Assembly: GCA_003022845.1 (NCBI GenBank)
Contig: PXSF01000100.1
Span: 1 to 41,394, forward strand
Direction: 5' to 3'
Source: Halobacteriales archaeon SW_10_66_29
Lineage (GTDB): Archaea > Halobacteriota > Halobacteria > Halobacteriales > Haloarculaceae
Length of the DNA: 41,394 nucleotides
Shown: one piece after another, positions 1-11,994 of the stretch
Layout: each line of letters opens with the position of its first letter
How positions within the stretch are numbered: position 1 is the stretch's first letter
Notes under the pieces: generated by a model
What the model saw: the letters and a program-made list of their open reading frames with translations, nothing else
The model's database searches: none
What the model was told of the DNA's origin: nothing
Position numbers and translations under genes: made by a program

Positions 1-1813
1 GCCCCAGACTGAAACCGTCCTCCGGCAGGCGCTGCGCGAGGGCGTCAAGCCGACGCTGTTCATCAACAAGGTCGACCGCCTGATCTCCGAACTCCAGGAA
101 GGGCCCCAGGAGATGCAAGAGCGCATGACTGCGGTCATCCGCGACGTCAACGAGCTGATCCGCGGCATGACCGAGGAGATGGAGGACATCGACGACGACT
201 GGACGGTCTCCGTCGAGGACGGCACCGTCGGCTTCGGGTCGGCGCTGTACAAGTGGGGCGTCTCGTTCCCGTCGATGCAGCGCACGGGGATGGACTTCGG
301 CGACATCATCGAACTCGAGCGCGCCGACAAGCGCCAGGAACTCGCCGAGCGGACGCCGCTTGCCGACGTGGTGCTGGACATGGTCTGTGAGCACTTCCCG
401 AACCCCGTCGACGCCCAGCCCCGGCGTATTCCCCGGATCTGGCGCGGCGACAGCGACTCGGACGTCGCCGGGACCATGCGGCTGGTCGACGAGGACGGCG
501 AAATCGTGTTCATGGTGACTGACATCTCGATGGACCCCCACGCGGGCGAGATCGCGACCGGCCGCGTGTTCTCCGGGACGCTGGAGAAGGGCCAGGAGCT
601 GTACGTCTCCGGGACGGCCGGCAAGAACCGCCTGCAGAGCGTCGGCATCTTCATGGGCGGCGAGCGCGAGGAGGTCGACCGCGTCCCGGCCGGAAACGTC
701 GCCGCAGTCACGGGCCTCAACGACGCCATCGCCGGCTCGACGGTCTCCAGCGTGGAGATGACGCCGTTCGAGTCGATCGAGCACATCTCCGAGCCCGTCA
801 TCACGAAAAGCGTCGAGGCGAAGAACATGGACGACCTGCCGAAGCTGATCGAGACGCTCCAGCAGGTCGCCAAGGAGGACCCGACGATCGAGATCGAGAT
901 CAACGAGGACACCGGCGAGCACCTGATCTCCGGGCAGGGCGAACTCCACCTCGAAGTGGTGACCCAGCGCATCGAGCGCAACCAGGGGATCCCAGTCACG
1001 ACCGGCGAGCCGATCGTCGTGTTCCGGGAGGCGCCCCAGGCCGAGAGCCGCGAGGTCGAGGGCATTTCGCCGAACCGCCACAACCGCTTCTACATGACCG
1101 TCCAGCCCCTCGACGGGGACGTCGTCGAGGCGATCACCCGCGGGAAGGCGACGATGGACATGCCCGAACTCGAACGCCGCGAGGCGCTCCAGGAGGCCGG
1201 CCTCGAAAAGGAGACCTCACAGGACGTCGAGCACATCCACGGCTCGAACATCATCGTCGACAAGACGAAAGGGATCCAGCACCTCAACGAAACGATGGAG
1301 CTGGTCATCGAGGGGATGGAGGAGGCGCTCAACGACGGCCCGCTCGCCAACGAGCCGGTCCAGGGCTCGCTCATCCGCCTGCACGACGCGCGCCTGCACG
1401 AGGACGCCATCCACCGCGGTCCGGCCCAGGTCATTCCGGCGGTCCGGAACTCGCTGCACAACGCCTTGATCGACGCCGAAGTCCGCCTGCTGGAACCGAT
1501 CCAGGAGGTCCGCATCGACGTCCCCAACGAACACATGGGCGCCGCCAGCGGCGAAGTCCAGGGCCGCCGCGGCCGCGTCGACGACATGTACCAGGAAGGC
1601 GACCTGATGGTCGTCGAGGGCGTCGCGCCGGTCGAGGAGATGATCGGCTTCTCCAGCGACATCCGCTCGGCGACCGAGGGCCGCGCGTCCTGGAACACCG
1701 AGAACGCCGGCTTCCAGGTGATGGCCGACAACCTCCAGCGCGAGAAGATCATGGAGATCCGCGAGCGCAAGGGTATGAAGCTCGAACTCCCCGAAACCGT
1801 CGATTACTTCTAA
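1..1813 (+). CDS. fusA: Translation elongation factor aEF-2 (5' end outside window)
   Basis: Frame 2 is open from the window edge ([34 protein letters not shown]...) through ORF 113-1813; EF-2 domain II-V motifs such as [25 protein letters not shown] and the [14 protein letters not shown] region. Confidence 0.97.
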   Translation, partial: PQTETVLRQALREGVKPTLFINKVDRLISELQEGPQEMQERMTAVIRDVNELIRGMTEEMEDIDDDWTVSVEDGTVGFGSALYKWGVSFPSMQRTGMDFGDIIELERADKRQELAERTPLADVVLDMVCEHFPNPVDAQPRRIPRIWRGDSDSDVAGTMRLVDEDGEIVFMVTDISMDPHAGEIATGRVFSGTLEKGQELYVSGTAGKNRLQSVGIFMGGEREEVDRVPAGNVAAVTGLNDAIAGSTVSSVEMTPFESIEHISEPVITKSVEAKNMDDLPKLIETLQQVAKEDPTIEIEINEDTGEHLISGQGELHLEVVTQRIERNQGIPVTTGEPIVVFREAPQAESREVEGISPNRHNRFYMTVQPLDGDVVEAITRGKATMDMPELERREALQEAGLEKETSQDVEHIHGSNIIVDKTKGIQHLNETMELVIEGMEEALNDGPLANEPVQGSLIRLHDARLHEDAIHRGPAQVIPAVRNSLHNALIDAEVRLLEPIQEVRIDVPNEHMGAASGEVQGRRGRVDDMYQEGDLMVVEGVAPVEEMIGFSSDIRSATEGRASWNTENAGFQVMADNLQREKIMEIRERKGMKLELPETVDYF

Positions 1814-1827
1814 CCCACCTTTTTCTC

Positions 1828-1883
1828 CGAGGGGTTTCCTCGCTCGCTTCGCTCGCTGCGGGAACCCCTCGAACAAATTTTTC
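1828..1883 (+). terminator. Stem-loop terminator after EF-2
   Basis: cgaggggtttcc ... ggaacccctcg inverted repeat with loop tcgctcgcttcgctcgctgcg, followed by an ATTTTT tract; directly downstream of the EF-2 stop. Confidence 0.6.
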
Positions 1884-1922
1884 GCTGTCGGAACCGCTTT
1901 TTTAGCCGTCGACCCCCTACCA

Positions 1923-2423
1923 ATGCGCATGCAGCTCGACGACCACGAGCGGATCCTGCTCGGCAGCGGCATCTTCGGATTCGGTCTCGGCGCAGTCGGA
2001 GACGTCGCGCTCTTTCACCACGTCCTTCAGTGGCACCACCTGCTGTCGGCGCGAGTCGACCCGTCGACGCTGGACGGACTGCGACGGAACCTCCTCGCCG
2101 ACGGCGTGTTCTCGCTCGCGATGCTCGGGGTCATGCTTGCGGGTACCGGCATCGTTTGGCGAAACCTCAATCGCACCGAGGCGACACAGCCGATGGTTCG
2201 GCTGGTCGGAGCGACACTCGTCGGCGCGGGTGCGTTCAACCTCTTCGACGGCGTGGTCGACCACTACATCCTGAACCTCCACGACGTTCCTCCCGCGGCT
2301 CGCAACCCCGTGAGACCGAGCGCGGCCCCGTTGCGCGCGGCGAACCGACGACGGCCGACGGTCCGGAGCTGTTACCGGGAGCGGGCGTCGGGCGATCCGC
2401 CCTCGACGAACCGACCCGCGTAG
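1923..2423 (+). CDS. DUF2243-like membrane protein, C-terminus possibly degenerate
   Basis: GFGLGAVGDVALFHHVLQWHHLLS and FNLFDGVVDHYILNLHDV motifs; after about residue 120 hydrophobic TM-like sequence is replaced by Arg/Pro-rich sequence overlapping a minus-strand gene. Confidence 0.6.
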   Translation: MRMQLDDHERILLGSGIFGFGLGAVGDVALFHHVLQWHHLLSARVDPSTLDGLRRNLLADGVFSLAMLGVMLAGTGIVWRNLNRTEATQPMVRLVGATLVGAGAFNLFDGVVDHYILNLHDVPPAARNPVRPSAAPLRAANRRRPTVRSCYRERASGDPPSTNRPA

Positions 2424-2566
2424 AACAGCGCCACCGCGAGGGCTCCACCCACGCCGGCAGCGACGGCCGTCCCGACCACATCGCCGACCGGGATGACGGT
2501 GACAATCCCGACGCCGACGCTGGTTCCCAGACCGCCGGCGACCGCGGCTAACCGTTTCGAGTCCAT
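2372..2566 (-). CDS. Small haloarchaeal membrane protein (Gly/Ala/Val-rich, 64 aa)
   Basis: C-terminal part of ORF 2372-3007: MDSKRLAAVAGGLGTSVGVGIVTVIPVGDVVGTAVAAGVGGALAVALFYAGRFVEGG; internal ATG at 2566 is the plausible start. Confidence 0.6.
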   Translation of the reverse strand: MDSKRLAAVAGGLGTSVGVGIVTVIPVGDVVGTAVAAGVGGALAVALFYAGRFVEGGSPDARSR

Positions 2567-2732
2567 GGGTACGTGCAGGTACGGTGTGGCGACAGTTAAA
2601 ACAAAGAGGTTCGGACGGGCGACGAGTCGCACACCAGTTCGGGGAAAAGCTACTTTAGGCGTCTCCCCGTCGTAACAATCATGCACGCGTGGCGGCGACG
2701 ACAGCCGACCGGACAGGGGAGCGCAGGGAGCC

Positions 2733-3299
2733 ATGGCAGGACCTGACGCAGCCACAGTGCTCATCGTCGAGGACGAAGTCGAACTCGCGGAGTCATACGC
2801 GGTGATCCTCGACGACGAACACGAGGTCCGGATCGCGACCACGGGCGAGGAAGGGCTGGAGATGGTCGACCACGACGTCGACGTTGTGCTACTCGACCGG
2901 CGGATGCCGGGCATGTCCGGCGACGAGATGCTCGGAAAGCTCGTCGAGCGCGGGATCACGGCGAAGGTAGCGATGCTGACCGCCGTCGAACCCGAGGTGG
3001 ACATCATCGACCTGTCGTTCGACGACTACATCACCAAGCCCGTCGACAACGAGGAACTGCTCGCGCTGGTGGACGTCCTGCTGAAGCGGGCGGCGTACGA
3101 CGAGCGCAGCCAGGAGTTCTTCCAGCTCGCGGCGAAGAAGGCAACACTGGAGACCGCCGGCAGGGAACAGTCCGCCGAGTACCGGGAGCTGACCGACCGC
3201 CTGCACCAACTCCAGCAGGAGGTCGACGCCACGCTCGAGGAACTGAGCACCGAAAAAGCGTTCATCGACATCGACCCCACGAGGCCCCCTCCGGGGTGA
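2733..3299 (+). CDS. Response regulator receiver with HalX domain
   Basis: TVLIVEDEVELAESYAVIL, VVLLDRRMPGMSGDEML, DDYITKPVDNEELL, then a HalX-type coiled segment AAYDERSQEFFQLAAKKATLE. Confidence 0.9.
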   Translation: MAGPDAATVLIVEDEVELAESYAVILDDEHEVRIATTGEEGLEMVDHDVDVVLLDRRMPGMSGDEMLGKLVERGITAKVAMLTAVEPEVDIIDLSFDDYITKPVDNEELLALVDVLLKRAAYDERSQEFFQLAAKKATLETAGREQSAEYRELTDRLHQLQQEVDATLEELSTEKAFIDIDPTRPPPG

Positions 3300-3401
3300 C
3301 CGGCGGGGCCACGCGCGGCACGTCGCCCGGTACAGTGCCCAGTCGACGGCGATCAACGTGTTTTTAACGCTTGCGGTTAGAGTAAGATGTAACCGAGTAC
3401 G

Positions 3402-3546
3402 CGGTCGCCCCGGGACGGAGTGGGCGACCGGCGTGTCGCCGGATGACAGTCAGTCGGCCTTCGGTATCGCCGGGGGCTGGGGGACTGGACGGCGGCCGAC
3501 TGACAGAGTCGGACGTGCACGCGGCCCAAGAGTCGGTCATGCGTGC
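3402..3546 (+). ncRNA. Candidate structured RNA / 5' leader upstream of RNase J
   Basis: Consecutive perfect inverted repeats: CGGTCGCCC(3402-3410)/GGGCGACCG(3422-3430); CCGGCG(3428-3433)/CGCCGG(3437-3442); GTCAGTCGGCC(3449-3459)/GGCCGACTGAC(3494-3504); GCACGC(3517-3522)/GCGTGC(3541-3546). AT-rich TTTTTAA just upstream (about 3360). Confidence 0.3.
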
Positions 3547-3590
3547 GGGTCGCCGGTCGTCACGCGGGGCGATCGTCTCGGCGTGATACT

Positions 3591-4902
3591 ATGGAAATCG
3601 AAATCGCAACGATTGGCGGATACGAAGAGGTTGGGCGTCAGATGACTGCCGTCCGTGCGGGCGACGACGTCGTCGTCTTCGACATGGGCCTCAACCTCTC
3701 GAAGGTACTGATCCACGACAACGTCGAGACCGAGCGGATGCACTCGCTCGATCTCATCGACATGGGCGCGATCCCGGACGACCGGGTGATGTCCGAACTC
3801 GAGGGGGACGTGAAGGCAGTCGTGCCGACGCACGGCCACCTCGACCACATCGGCGCCATCTCGAAGCTCGCCCACCGCTACGACGCGCCGGTCGTGGCGA
3901 CCCCGTTCACGATCGAACTCGTCAAACAGCAGATCCAGGGCGAGGAGAAGTTCGGCGTCCAGAACGACCTCGTGAAGATGGACCCCGGCGAGACGATGTC
4001 GATCGGCGACCACAACGAACTCGAGTTCGTCAACGTCACCCACTCGATCATCGACGCGATCAACCCCGTCCTGCACACGCCGGAGGGGTCGATCGTTTAC
4101 GGCCTGGACAAGCGCATCGACGAGACGCCGGTGATCGGCGATCCGATCGACCTCGAGCGGTTCCGCGAGATCGGCCGCGAGGACGGCGGCGTCCTCTGTT
4201 ACATCGAGGACTGTACGAACGCCGGCAAGAAGGGCCGGACCCCCAGCGAATCCGTCGCGCGCCGGCACCTCCGCGACGTGATGTACTCGATCGAGGATTA
4301 CAACGGTGGCATCGTCGCGACGACGTTCTCCTCGCACATCGCCCGCGTGAAGTCGCTGGTCGAGTTCGCCGAGGACATCGGCCGCCAGCCCGTGCTGCTG
4401 GGTCGCTCGATGGAGAAGTACTCCGGCACCGCTGGGCATGTACGGCCACCGCAAGTCCGTCGACCGGACGTTCAAGCGGGTCATGAACGACGGCAAGGAG
4501 AACTTCCTGCCGATCGTCACCGGCCATCAGGGCGAGCCCCGCGCGATGCTCACCCGGATGGGTCGCGGCGAGACCCCCTACGAAATCGACGACGGCGACA
4601 AGGTGCTGTTCTCGGCCCGCGTGATCCCGGAGCCCACCAACGAGGGGCAGCGCTACCAGTCCGAGAAGCTGCTTGGCATGCAGGGCGCCCGCATCTACGA
4701 TGACATCCACGTCTCGGGCCACCTCAACCGCGAGGGCCACTACCAGATGCTGGACGCGCTGCAGCCCCAGCACGTCATCCCCGCCCACCAGGACATGAGC
4801 GGCTTCGCGCCGTACGTCAACCTGGTGGAGGACAACGGCTACAAGATGGGCCGTGACCTCCACGTCACGCGCAACGGCAACATGATCCAGCTGGTCGAGT
4901 AG
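3591..4902 (+). CDS. rnj: Archaeal ribonuclease J (beta-CASP metallo-beta-lactamase), interrupted by a frameshift/short deletion near 4425-4440
   Basis: [33 protein letters not shown]..., [12 protein letters not shown]; second half in another frame [42 protein letters not shown]... to stop at 4902. Confidence 0.9.
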
Positions 4903-4906
4903 GCAG

Positions 4907-5941
4907 ATGACACGGCAGCAGGCAGTCGAGGCGGCGATCCGGGACTGTCGCGAGCGGGTCAACGAGGCGATCCAGGAGGACCTCCCGATCAACCGCCCCG
5001 AGCGGCTGTACGAGGCTTCCCGCTACCTCCTGGAAGCGGGCGGCAAACGGCTGCGGCCGACGATCCTCCTGCTCGCGGCGGAGGCGCTGGAAGGCGTCTC
5101 CCCTGGCGAGGAGGCCTACCGGTCGTTCCCGTCGCGGACCGGCGATCCCGTGGACGTGCTCGCAGCCGCGGTGAGCGTCGAGATCATCCAGTCGTTCACG
5201 CTGATCCACGACGACATCATGGACGACGACGACGTGCGCCGGGGCGTCCCGGCGGTCCACCGCGAGTACGACCTCTCGACGGCGATCCTCGCGGGCGACA
5301 CGCTGTACTCGAAGGCGTTCGAGAACATGCTCGAAACCGGCACGCCGCCGGACCGGTCGGTCCGCGCGCTCTCCGAACTGGCGACGACCTGTACGGAGAT
5401 CTGTGAGGGCCAGTCGCTGGACATCGACTTCGAGGGGCGGGAGGCGATCACCCCCGACGAGTACCTGGAGATGGTCGAACTGAAGACGGCAGTGCTGTAC
5501 GCCGCGTCGGCGAGCATCCCCGCCGTGATCCTCGGCTACGACGACGCGGTCGACCCGCTGCACAGCTACGGCCTGGACGTCGGCCGCGCGTTCCAGATCC
5601 AGGACGACCTGCTCGACCTGACGACGCCGACAGAGAAACTGGGCAAACAGCGCGGCAGCGACCTGGTCGAGGGCAAACAGACGCTGATCACGGTCCACGC
5701 CCGCGACCAGGGCGTCGACGTGGAGGGGCTGGTGCCCAGCGACTCCGTCGAAGCCGTCACCGAGCGCGAGATCGACGAGGCGCTTGCCCGACTGGAGGAC
5801 GCTGGCAGCATCCAGTACGCTCGTCGGACCGCACAGGAGCTAGTCGAGAGCGGGAAACACCACCTCCAGACACTGCCCGACAACGAGGCACACGCGCTGC
5901 TGGCGGACATCGCCGACTACCTGATCGAGCGCGAGTATTAA
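4907..5941 (+). CDS. idsA: Polyprenyl / geranylgeranyl diphosphate synthase
   Basis: FTLIHDDIMDDDDVRRG and FQIQDDLLDLT DDxxD-type motifs, GGKRLRPTILLLAAE. Confidence 0.95.
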   Translation: MTRQQAVEAAIRDCRERVNEAIQEDLPINRPERLYEASRYLLEAGGKRLRPTILLLAAEALEGVSPGEEAYRSFPSRTGDPVDVLAAAVSVEIIQSFTLIHDDIMDDDDVRRGVPAVHREYDLSTAILAGDTLYSKAFENMLETGTPPDRSVRALSELATTCTEICEGQSLDIDFEGREAITPDEYLEMVELKTAVLYAASASIPAVILGYDDAVDPLHSYGLDVGRAFQIQDDLLDLTTPTEKLGKQRGSDLVEGKQTLITVHARDQGVDVEGLVPSDSVEAVTEREIDEALARLEDAGSIQYARRTAQELVESGKHHLQTLPDNEAHALLADIADYLIEREY

Positions 5942-6008
5942 ACGGCGAGCACGTTTGTTTGGGGCCGTGCCCACTAGCTTTTATTCGGCCGGTCGCCGTG
6001 GTGGCCGT

Positions 6009-6797
6009 ATGGCTCCAGTCGAGTACGAGATCGACGGCGACCTGGCGACGATCACGATGGACAACCCGCCGTTGCGCAACGCCCTGACGCTCGAGGCGGC
6101 CGAACACATCCAGGAGGCGATCGACGCCATCGAGGACGCCGACGTCAGGTGCGCGGTGCTCGAAGGGTCGGAGGGAACGTTCTGTGCGGGCGGGGACATC
6201 GAGTCGATGCTGGAGGGACTCGCCAGCGACCGCGACACCGAGGAGCTGATGGAGGAGGTAGGGCTGCCGATCAACCGGACCGTCCAGCGCCTCTATGAGT
6301 GTTCTGTGCCGACTATTGCGAAGGTCGACGGCCCCGCGTTCGGCGCCGGCGGGTCGCTGGCAATCGCCTGCGATCTGGTGCTCGCCAGCGAGCGCGCCGA
6401 GATCAGCTTCGGCTTCCGGCGGATCGGTCTCTCGATCGACTCCGGGCCCTCCTACCTGCTCCCGCGCGTCGTCGGCGAGAAGACGGCGATGGAGCTCGTC
6501 TACACCGGCGACCTCATCGACGCGGCCGAAGCGCAGGAGCTGGGCCTGATCAACCGCGTGTTCCCGACCGAGGAGTTCGACGAGCGCTGCGAGGCGGTCA
6601 TCGAGGAGGTCGTGACCGGGCCGACGGTCGCGCTGAAACGCTCGAAGCAGCTGCTGCAGGCGGGCGGCGAGCGGACGTTCGACGGGGCGATCCGCGCGGA
6701 GGTCGACTCGCTGGGCGCCGTCTTCGACACCGACGACTTCTCGGAGGGGGTCAACGCCTTCGTCGAGCGCCGGACGCCGGAGTTCGGGGGTGAATGA
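6009..6797 (+). CDS. Enoyl-CoA hydratase/isomerase family protein
   Basis: MAPVEYEIDGDLATITMDNPPLRNALT, GSEGTFCAGGDIESM, GPAFGAGGSLAIACDLVLAS crotonase signatures. Confidence 0.93.
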   Translation: MAPVEYEIDGDLATITMDNPPLRNALTLEAAEHIQEAIDAIEDADVRCAVLEGSEGTFCAGGDIESMLEGLASDRDTEELMEEVGLPINRTVQRLYECSVPTIAKVDGPAFGAGGSLAIACDLVLASERAEISFGFRRIGLSIDSGPSYLLPRVVGEKTAMELVYTGDLIDAAEAQELGLINRVFPTEEFDERCEAVIEEVVTGPTVALKRSKQLLQAGGERTFDGAIRAEVDSLGAVFDTDDFSEGVNAFVERRTPEFGGE

Positions 6798-6871
6798 GCT
6801 AGCCCGGGTGGTAACACGGCGGTGACAGGATTCGAAACAACCATCTCGGAACGGGGCGGCGTTCCTGACGG

Positions 6872-7150
6872 CTACAGCTTGTTCTCGGCGTCCTCTGCCA
6901 GTTCCTTCATCCGTTTGCCGACGCGGCCGGCGTCGGAGAACTCGTCTTCGCTCATCGCGTTGGCGAGCGCGTTGCCCAGGACGAAGACGGCGTGTTTGTG
7001 CTCGCTTTTCGACATGTGGACGTCCTCCGGCGTGACGTCGATCTCCTCGTACTGCGCAAAGAGGTCCTCGTCGACCTGTTCGAGTTCCTCGAAGTACTCC
7101 ATGATGATGACCATCTGCTCGTGGAGTTCAAGGAGTTCGTCTTTGTGCAT
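6872..7150 (-). CDS. UPF0058 family protein
   Basis: MHKDELLELHEQMVIIMEYFEE...YEEIDVTPEDVHMSKSEHKHAVFVLGNALA characteristic small haloarchaeal protein. Confidence 0.85.
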   Translation of the reverse strand: MHKDELLELHEQMVIIMEYFEELEQVDEDLFAQYEEIDVTPEDVHMSKSEHKHAVFVLGNALANAMSEDEFSDAGRVGKRMKELAEDAENKL

Positions 7151-7302
7151 GCCTGTACTCTAGTTCCGTATCCGGTTAAGTATGTTTGCAACGCAATCGC
7201 TACGCCGGGGGCTGGACGCCCTCGAGGCGGGCGGTCAAGCGGGACTGGTCGTCGGCGGGGCGGCACTGGACCGGTGGGCGCGCTGCATCCCCCTTAGAGT
7301 CA

Positions 7303-7518
7303 TCAGAAGACGTATTCGTCGTCGTGGCCCATCATCCCGTCGTCCTCGTAGCCGGGCTCCTCCTCGTCGTCCATGGGGCCACTCGTCTTGTAGGCCTTCA
7401 ACCCAGTCGCCAGCAGGTCCTCGATCGCCTCCTCGCGGTTGAGAAACTCGCCTTGCTCGACGAGTTGGGCGATCTGCATTTCGAGATGTTCCGGTATCGT
7501 GATCTCTACCTTTGGCAT
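7303..7518 (-). CDS. Ribbon-helix-helix (CopG-like) DNA-binding protein
   Basis: MPKVEITIPEHLEMQIAQLVEQGEFLNREEAIEDLLATGLKAY. Confidence 0.8.
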   Translation of the reverse strand: MPKVEITIPEHLEMQIAQLVEQGEFLNREEAIEDLLATGLKAYKTSGPMDDEEEPGYEDDGMMGHDDEYVF

Positions 7519-7712
7519 CGCAACGTGAAGGGGTTTGATTGAGGGGTAGTTAAACCTGACGGGGAGTGGACGTTCCGGACGAAATCGGTAGAATCGCCGG
7601 CAATCAGCGGCGACCGTCGTCGCTCAGCGGCCGGGCGCCGCGCGTGCGCTCGGAGCGAGACGGCCGCCAGGTATAGTCAGGCTGATACCGGGCGAGTCCT
7701 AACCGACACGGG

Positions 7713-9067
<1,355 letters not shown>

Positions 9068-9071
<4 letters not shown>

Positions 9072-10787
9072 CCGCACCGAACCGCAACACGCTCTGGGCC
9101 GAGACGCTGGTCTCGGAGCTGGCCGCAGCCGGGGTCGACGCCGTCTGTCTCGCCCCCGGGAGCCGGTCGACGCCGCTGACCGTCGCGTTCGTTGCCCACG
9201 ACGGAATCCGGACGTTCTCACATCTCGACGAGCGCTCTGCGGCGTTTTTCGCCCTCGGCCGGGCGCGCGTGACCGGAACGCCCACGCCAGTCGTCTGTAC
9301 CTCCGGGACGGCAACGGCGAACTTCCACCCGGCGGTGCTCGAGGCAGATGAGAGCCGGGTGCCGCTGCTGTTGCTGACGGCGGACCGGCCGCCCGAACTG
9401 CACGACAGCGGCGCCAACCAGACGACCGACCAGGAGCAGCTATACGGCGACGCCGTCCGGTGGTACCGGACGCTCGCCGAGCCGGAGCCCGAGCCACGCA
9501 AGCTCCGGTCGCTTCGCGTCACCGCGGCCCGTGCCGTTGTGGAGGCGACGGGGACGCCGCCCGGTCCGGTCCACCTCAACGTCCCGTTCCGGAAGCCGCT
9601 GGAGCCGACGCCCGTCGAAGGTGACGTCCCCGGTATCCGAGCTTGCAGCCGCCATCGAGACAACTGACCGCGGCCTGATCGTCACCGGCCCCGCTGATCG
9701 TCCGACGCCGGCACGGGACGCGCTCGGCGACCTCGCGGCGGCGACCGGGTTTCCGGTGCTCGCCGACCCGCTGTCGGGCCACCGCTTCGGCGCGCACACC
9801 GACCGCGACGGCGCGACAGTCTGCGGGGGGTACGACTCGTATCTGGACGCATCCGACGCCGTGCCGGACCCCGAATTCGTGCTCCGGTTCGGGGCCTCGC
9901 CCACCTCCAAGGTGCTCCGGAAGTACCTGGCGGGAACCGGCGCCCGGCAGGTGCTCGTCGACACTGCGGGCGGGTGGCGGGAGGCGGAGTTCACCGCGAC
10001 GGATCTCGTCGCTGCAGCGCCCGACAGGCTGGCCAGCGCGGTCGCCGACGCGGTGGACGGGGGCGGCGCGACGAACTACCGCGGTCGGTTCGAGCGTCTG
10101 GAGCGCCGCTACTGGGACGCCATCGACTCGGCAGTCGAGGGAGCGACATCGGTCGGCGACGGGGGCGGACGGGGTCAGCCGGACGCGCCGCTGTTCGAGG
10201 GTGCAGTGCTCAACACGGTCGCCGCGGCGTGCCCGCCGGAGACGACGCTGTTCGTCTCCAACAGCATGCCGGTGCGGGACCTCGACCGCTTCGGCGAACC
10301 GCGGGCGGAGCCAATGCGCACCCTTGGTAACCGCGGTGTGAGCGGCATCGACGGTATCACCTCGACGGCACTGGGGGCCGGCAGCGCGGCCGACGGCCCG
10401 CTCGTCCTGGCTATCGGCGACGTGGCGTTCTACCACGACATGAACGGTCTGCTGGCGCTGCGGCGCTGCGGCGTCGACGCGACGATCGTCCTCCTGAACA
10501 ACGACGGCGGCGGCATCTTCCACAAACTCCCCGTCGAGTCGTTCGATCCGCCGTTCACCGAGCAGTTCCGGACGCCACACGGCCTGGAGTTCTCGCCGAC
10601 CGGCGCGCTGTACGGCTTCCCCGTCGACCAGTTCGAGGCGCTCGCCCCGTTCCGATCCGCATTTTCCGACGCCGTCGGATCGGGGGAGACGAACCTGCTG
10701 TCGGTCAGGCTCGACGCCGAGCGGAGTCACCGCCGCAGGGAGGCGATCCACGAGGCCGTCTGCGAGGCCGTTCTCAGCGGGGAGTAG
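9068..10787 (+). CDS. menD: SEPHCHC synthase (MenD), with frameshift/deletion near 9630-9645
   Basis: [41 protein letters not shown]...; continues in a second frame SELAAAIETTDRGLIVTGPADRPTP...SNSMPVRDLDRFGEP...GDVAFYHDMNGLLAL; ATG overlaps menF stop region. Confidence 0.9.
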
Positions 10788-10807
10788 CGCCTTGCAGGTC
10801 GTGTACA

Positions 10808-11791
10808 TCAGCCCGCGCTCACGGGGCGGATGGCGACCCGCGTCAGCAGCGAGAGGCCGAGCGGGAACACCACTGCCACCATGACGAAAAACGCCCGGAC
10901 GCTCAGCAGTTCGATCCCCGTCCAGAACATCGCCAGCGGGAGCAACACCGACCAGATGCCGAACACGGCGATACCCACCTCGGGGACGCTCTGGAGGAAC
11001 GCAATCACCAAAATGACGCACATCGCGACGGTGAGGTTGACCACAAGCGGGAACTGCGGCAACAGCGCCCCGAACAGCAAGACGGGGTAGACGGCGAACG
11101 TCACACAGAGCAGGATTAGCGCCCGCTGGCTGGCGAACATCCGGCCGTGCTTGTACCGGTCGCCGTCCCGGTTGACCGCAAACGAGCCGTCAGTGTCCCA
11201 CACCTGCCAGTTATCGGATCCGTCGGATCCACCATCACCCGGCGTGCTGTCGTACATGGAGTCCTCACGCACGCGACCTCCCCGGTTGCGCTGGCGGGTG
11301 TCGGTCCCCGAAGCCGTGCCCCCTGCGCTGCTGGCGTTCGCCGATCCTGGTGCCGTCGAGGCCCCCGATACGGTGTCACTCGCCGCTCCGCTGCCGGACC
11401 CCCCTGCGGTCGCCGCCCCGCCACCGGGGGTCGCCGACCCCGTCGAACTCGTTGACGCTCCGCCGGACGAGGAGGGCCCTGTCGAGCCACGTCCGGACCC
11501 TGCGGGATCCGTCCGGTCGGCTTCACCGCTGGCGGTGCCCGCGGTACTGTCGGCCGGCGACTGCTCGGCGTCCACGTACGCCTCGTGGCCGAGCCTGTCG
11601 TAGCGGGTCCGCTCGGCCTCGTCCGTGAGGACGTCCCTGGCCTCGATGAGGCGTTTGGTCCGCTCGCTCGCGTCCGCTTCGTCGCTGACGTCGGGATGGG
11701 TTTCCTTGAGCGTCTCCCTGTAAGCCTGCTGGATCTCCTCGGCTGTCGCGTCCGGGTCCACGCCCAGCAACTCGTAGTAGCTCTCTCCCAC
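10808..11791 (-). CDS. DnaJ-domain protein with Ser/Gly/Thr-rich linker and C-terminal TM helices
   Basis: MGESYYELLGVDPDATAEEIQQAYRETLKETHPDVS J-domain with HPD; low-complexity linker; hydrophobic C-terminus. Confidence 0.9.
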   Translation of the reverse strand: MGESYYELLGVDPDATAEEIQQAYRETLKETHPDVSDEADASERTKRLIEARDVLTDEAERTRYDRLGHEAYVDAEQSPADSTAGTASGEADRTDPAGSGRGSTGPSSSGGASTSSTGSATPGGGAATAGGSGSGAASDTVSGASTAPGSANASSAGGTASGTDTRQRNRGGRVREDSMYDSTPGDGGSDGSDNWQVWDTDGSFAVNRDGDRYKHGRMFASQRALILLCVTFAVYPVLLFGALLPQFPLVVNLTVAMCVILVIAFLQSVPEVGIAVFGIWSVLLPLAMFWTGIELLSVRAFFVMVAVVFPLGLSLLTRVAIRPVSAG

Positions 11792-11994
11792 AGTTGATCG
11801 TCACTGTGTGGATACGCGGGAGATTTACTTAAATCCACAGCGGCGTTGCTCGCGCCGAACTCCACCCAGGGCGTGAGTGTGCCGTCCGCACCGTCACTGC
11901 CTCCACACACCGCGCTCGGCTACTCGTCGAGCCCGAGCACCGCTGGACTCGTCCGGGAATCCTCGACGTGGTAGTCAACCCGACGAACATAGTG

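Noticed and set aside
1090-1972. Long antisense ORFs opposite EF-2 (226 and 251 aa)
   Set aside because: Typical shadow ORFs of high-GC codon usage; Ser/Arg- or Val/Asp-rich low-information composition. The same reasoning applies to most antisense ORFs in the track, e.g. 3537-4520, 14825-16531, 16952-18298, 30271-32064, 32459-34000, 36127-37614.
3358-3645. 95-aa ORF upstream of RNase J
   Set aside because: No recognisable protein features and overlaps the stem-loop region; kept only as candidate structured RNA.
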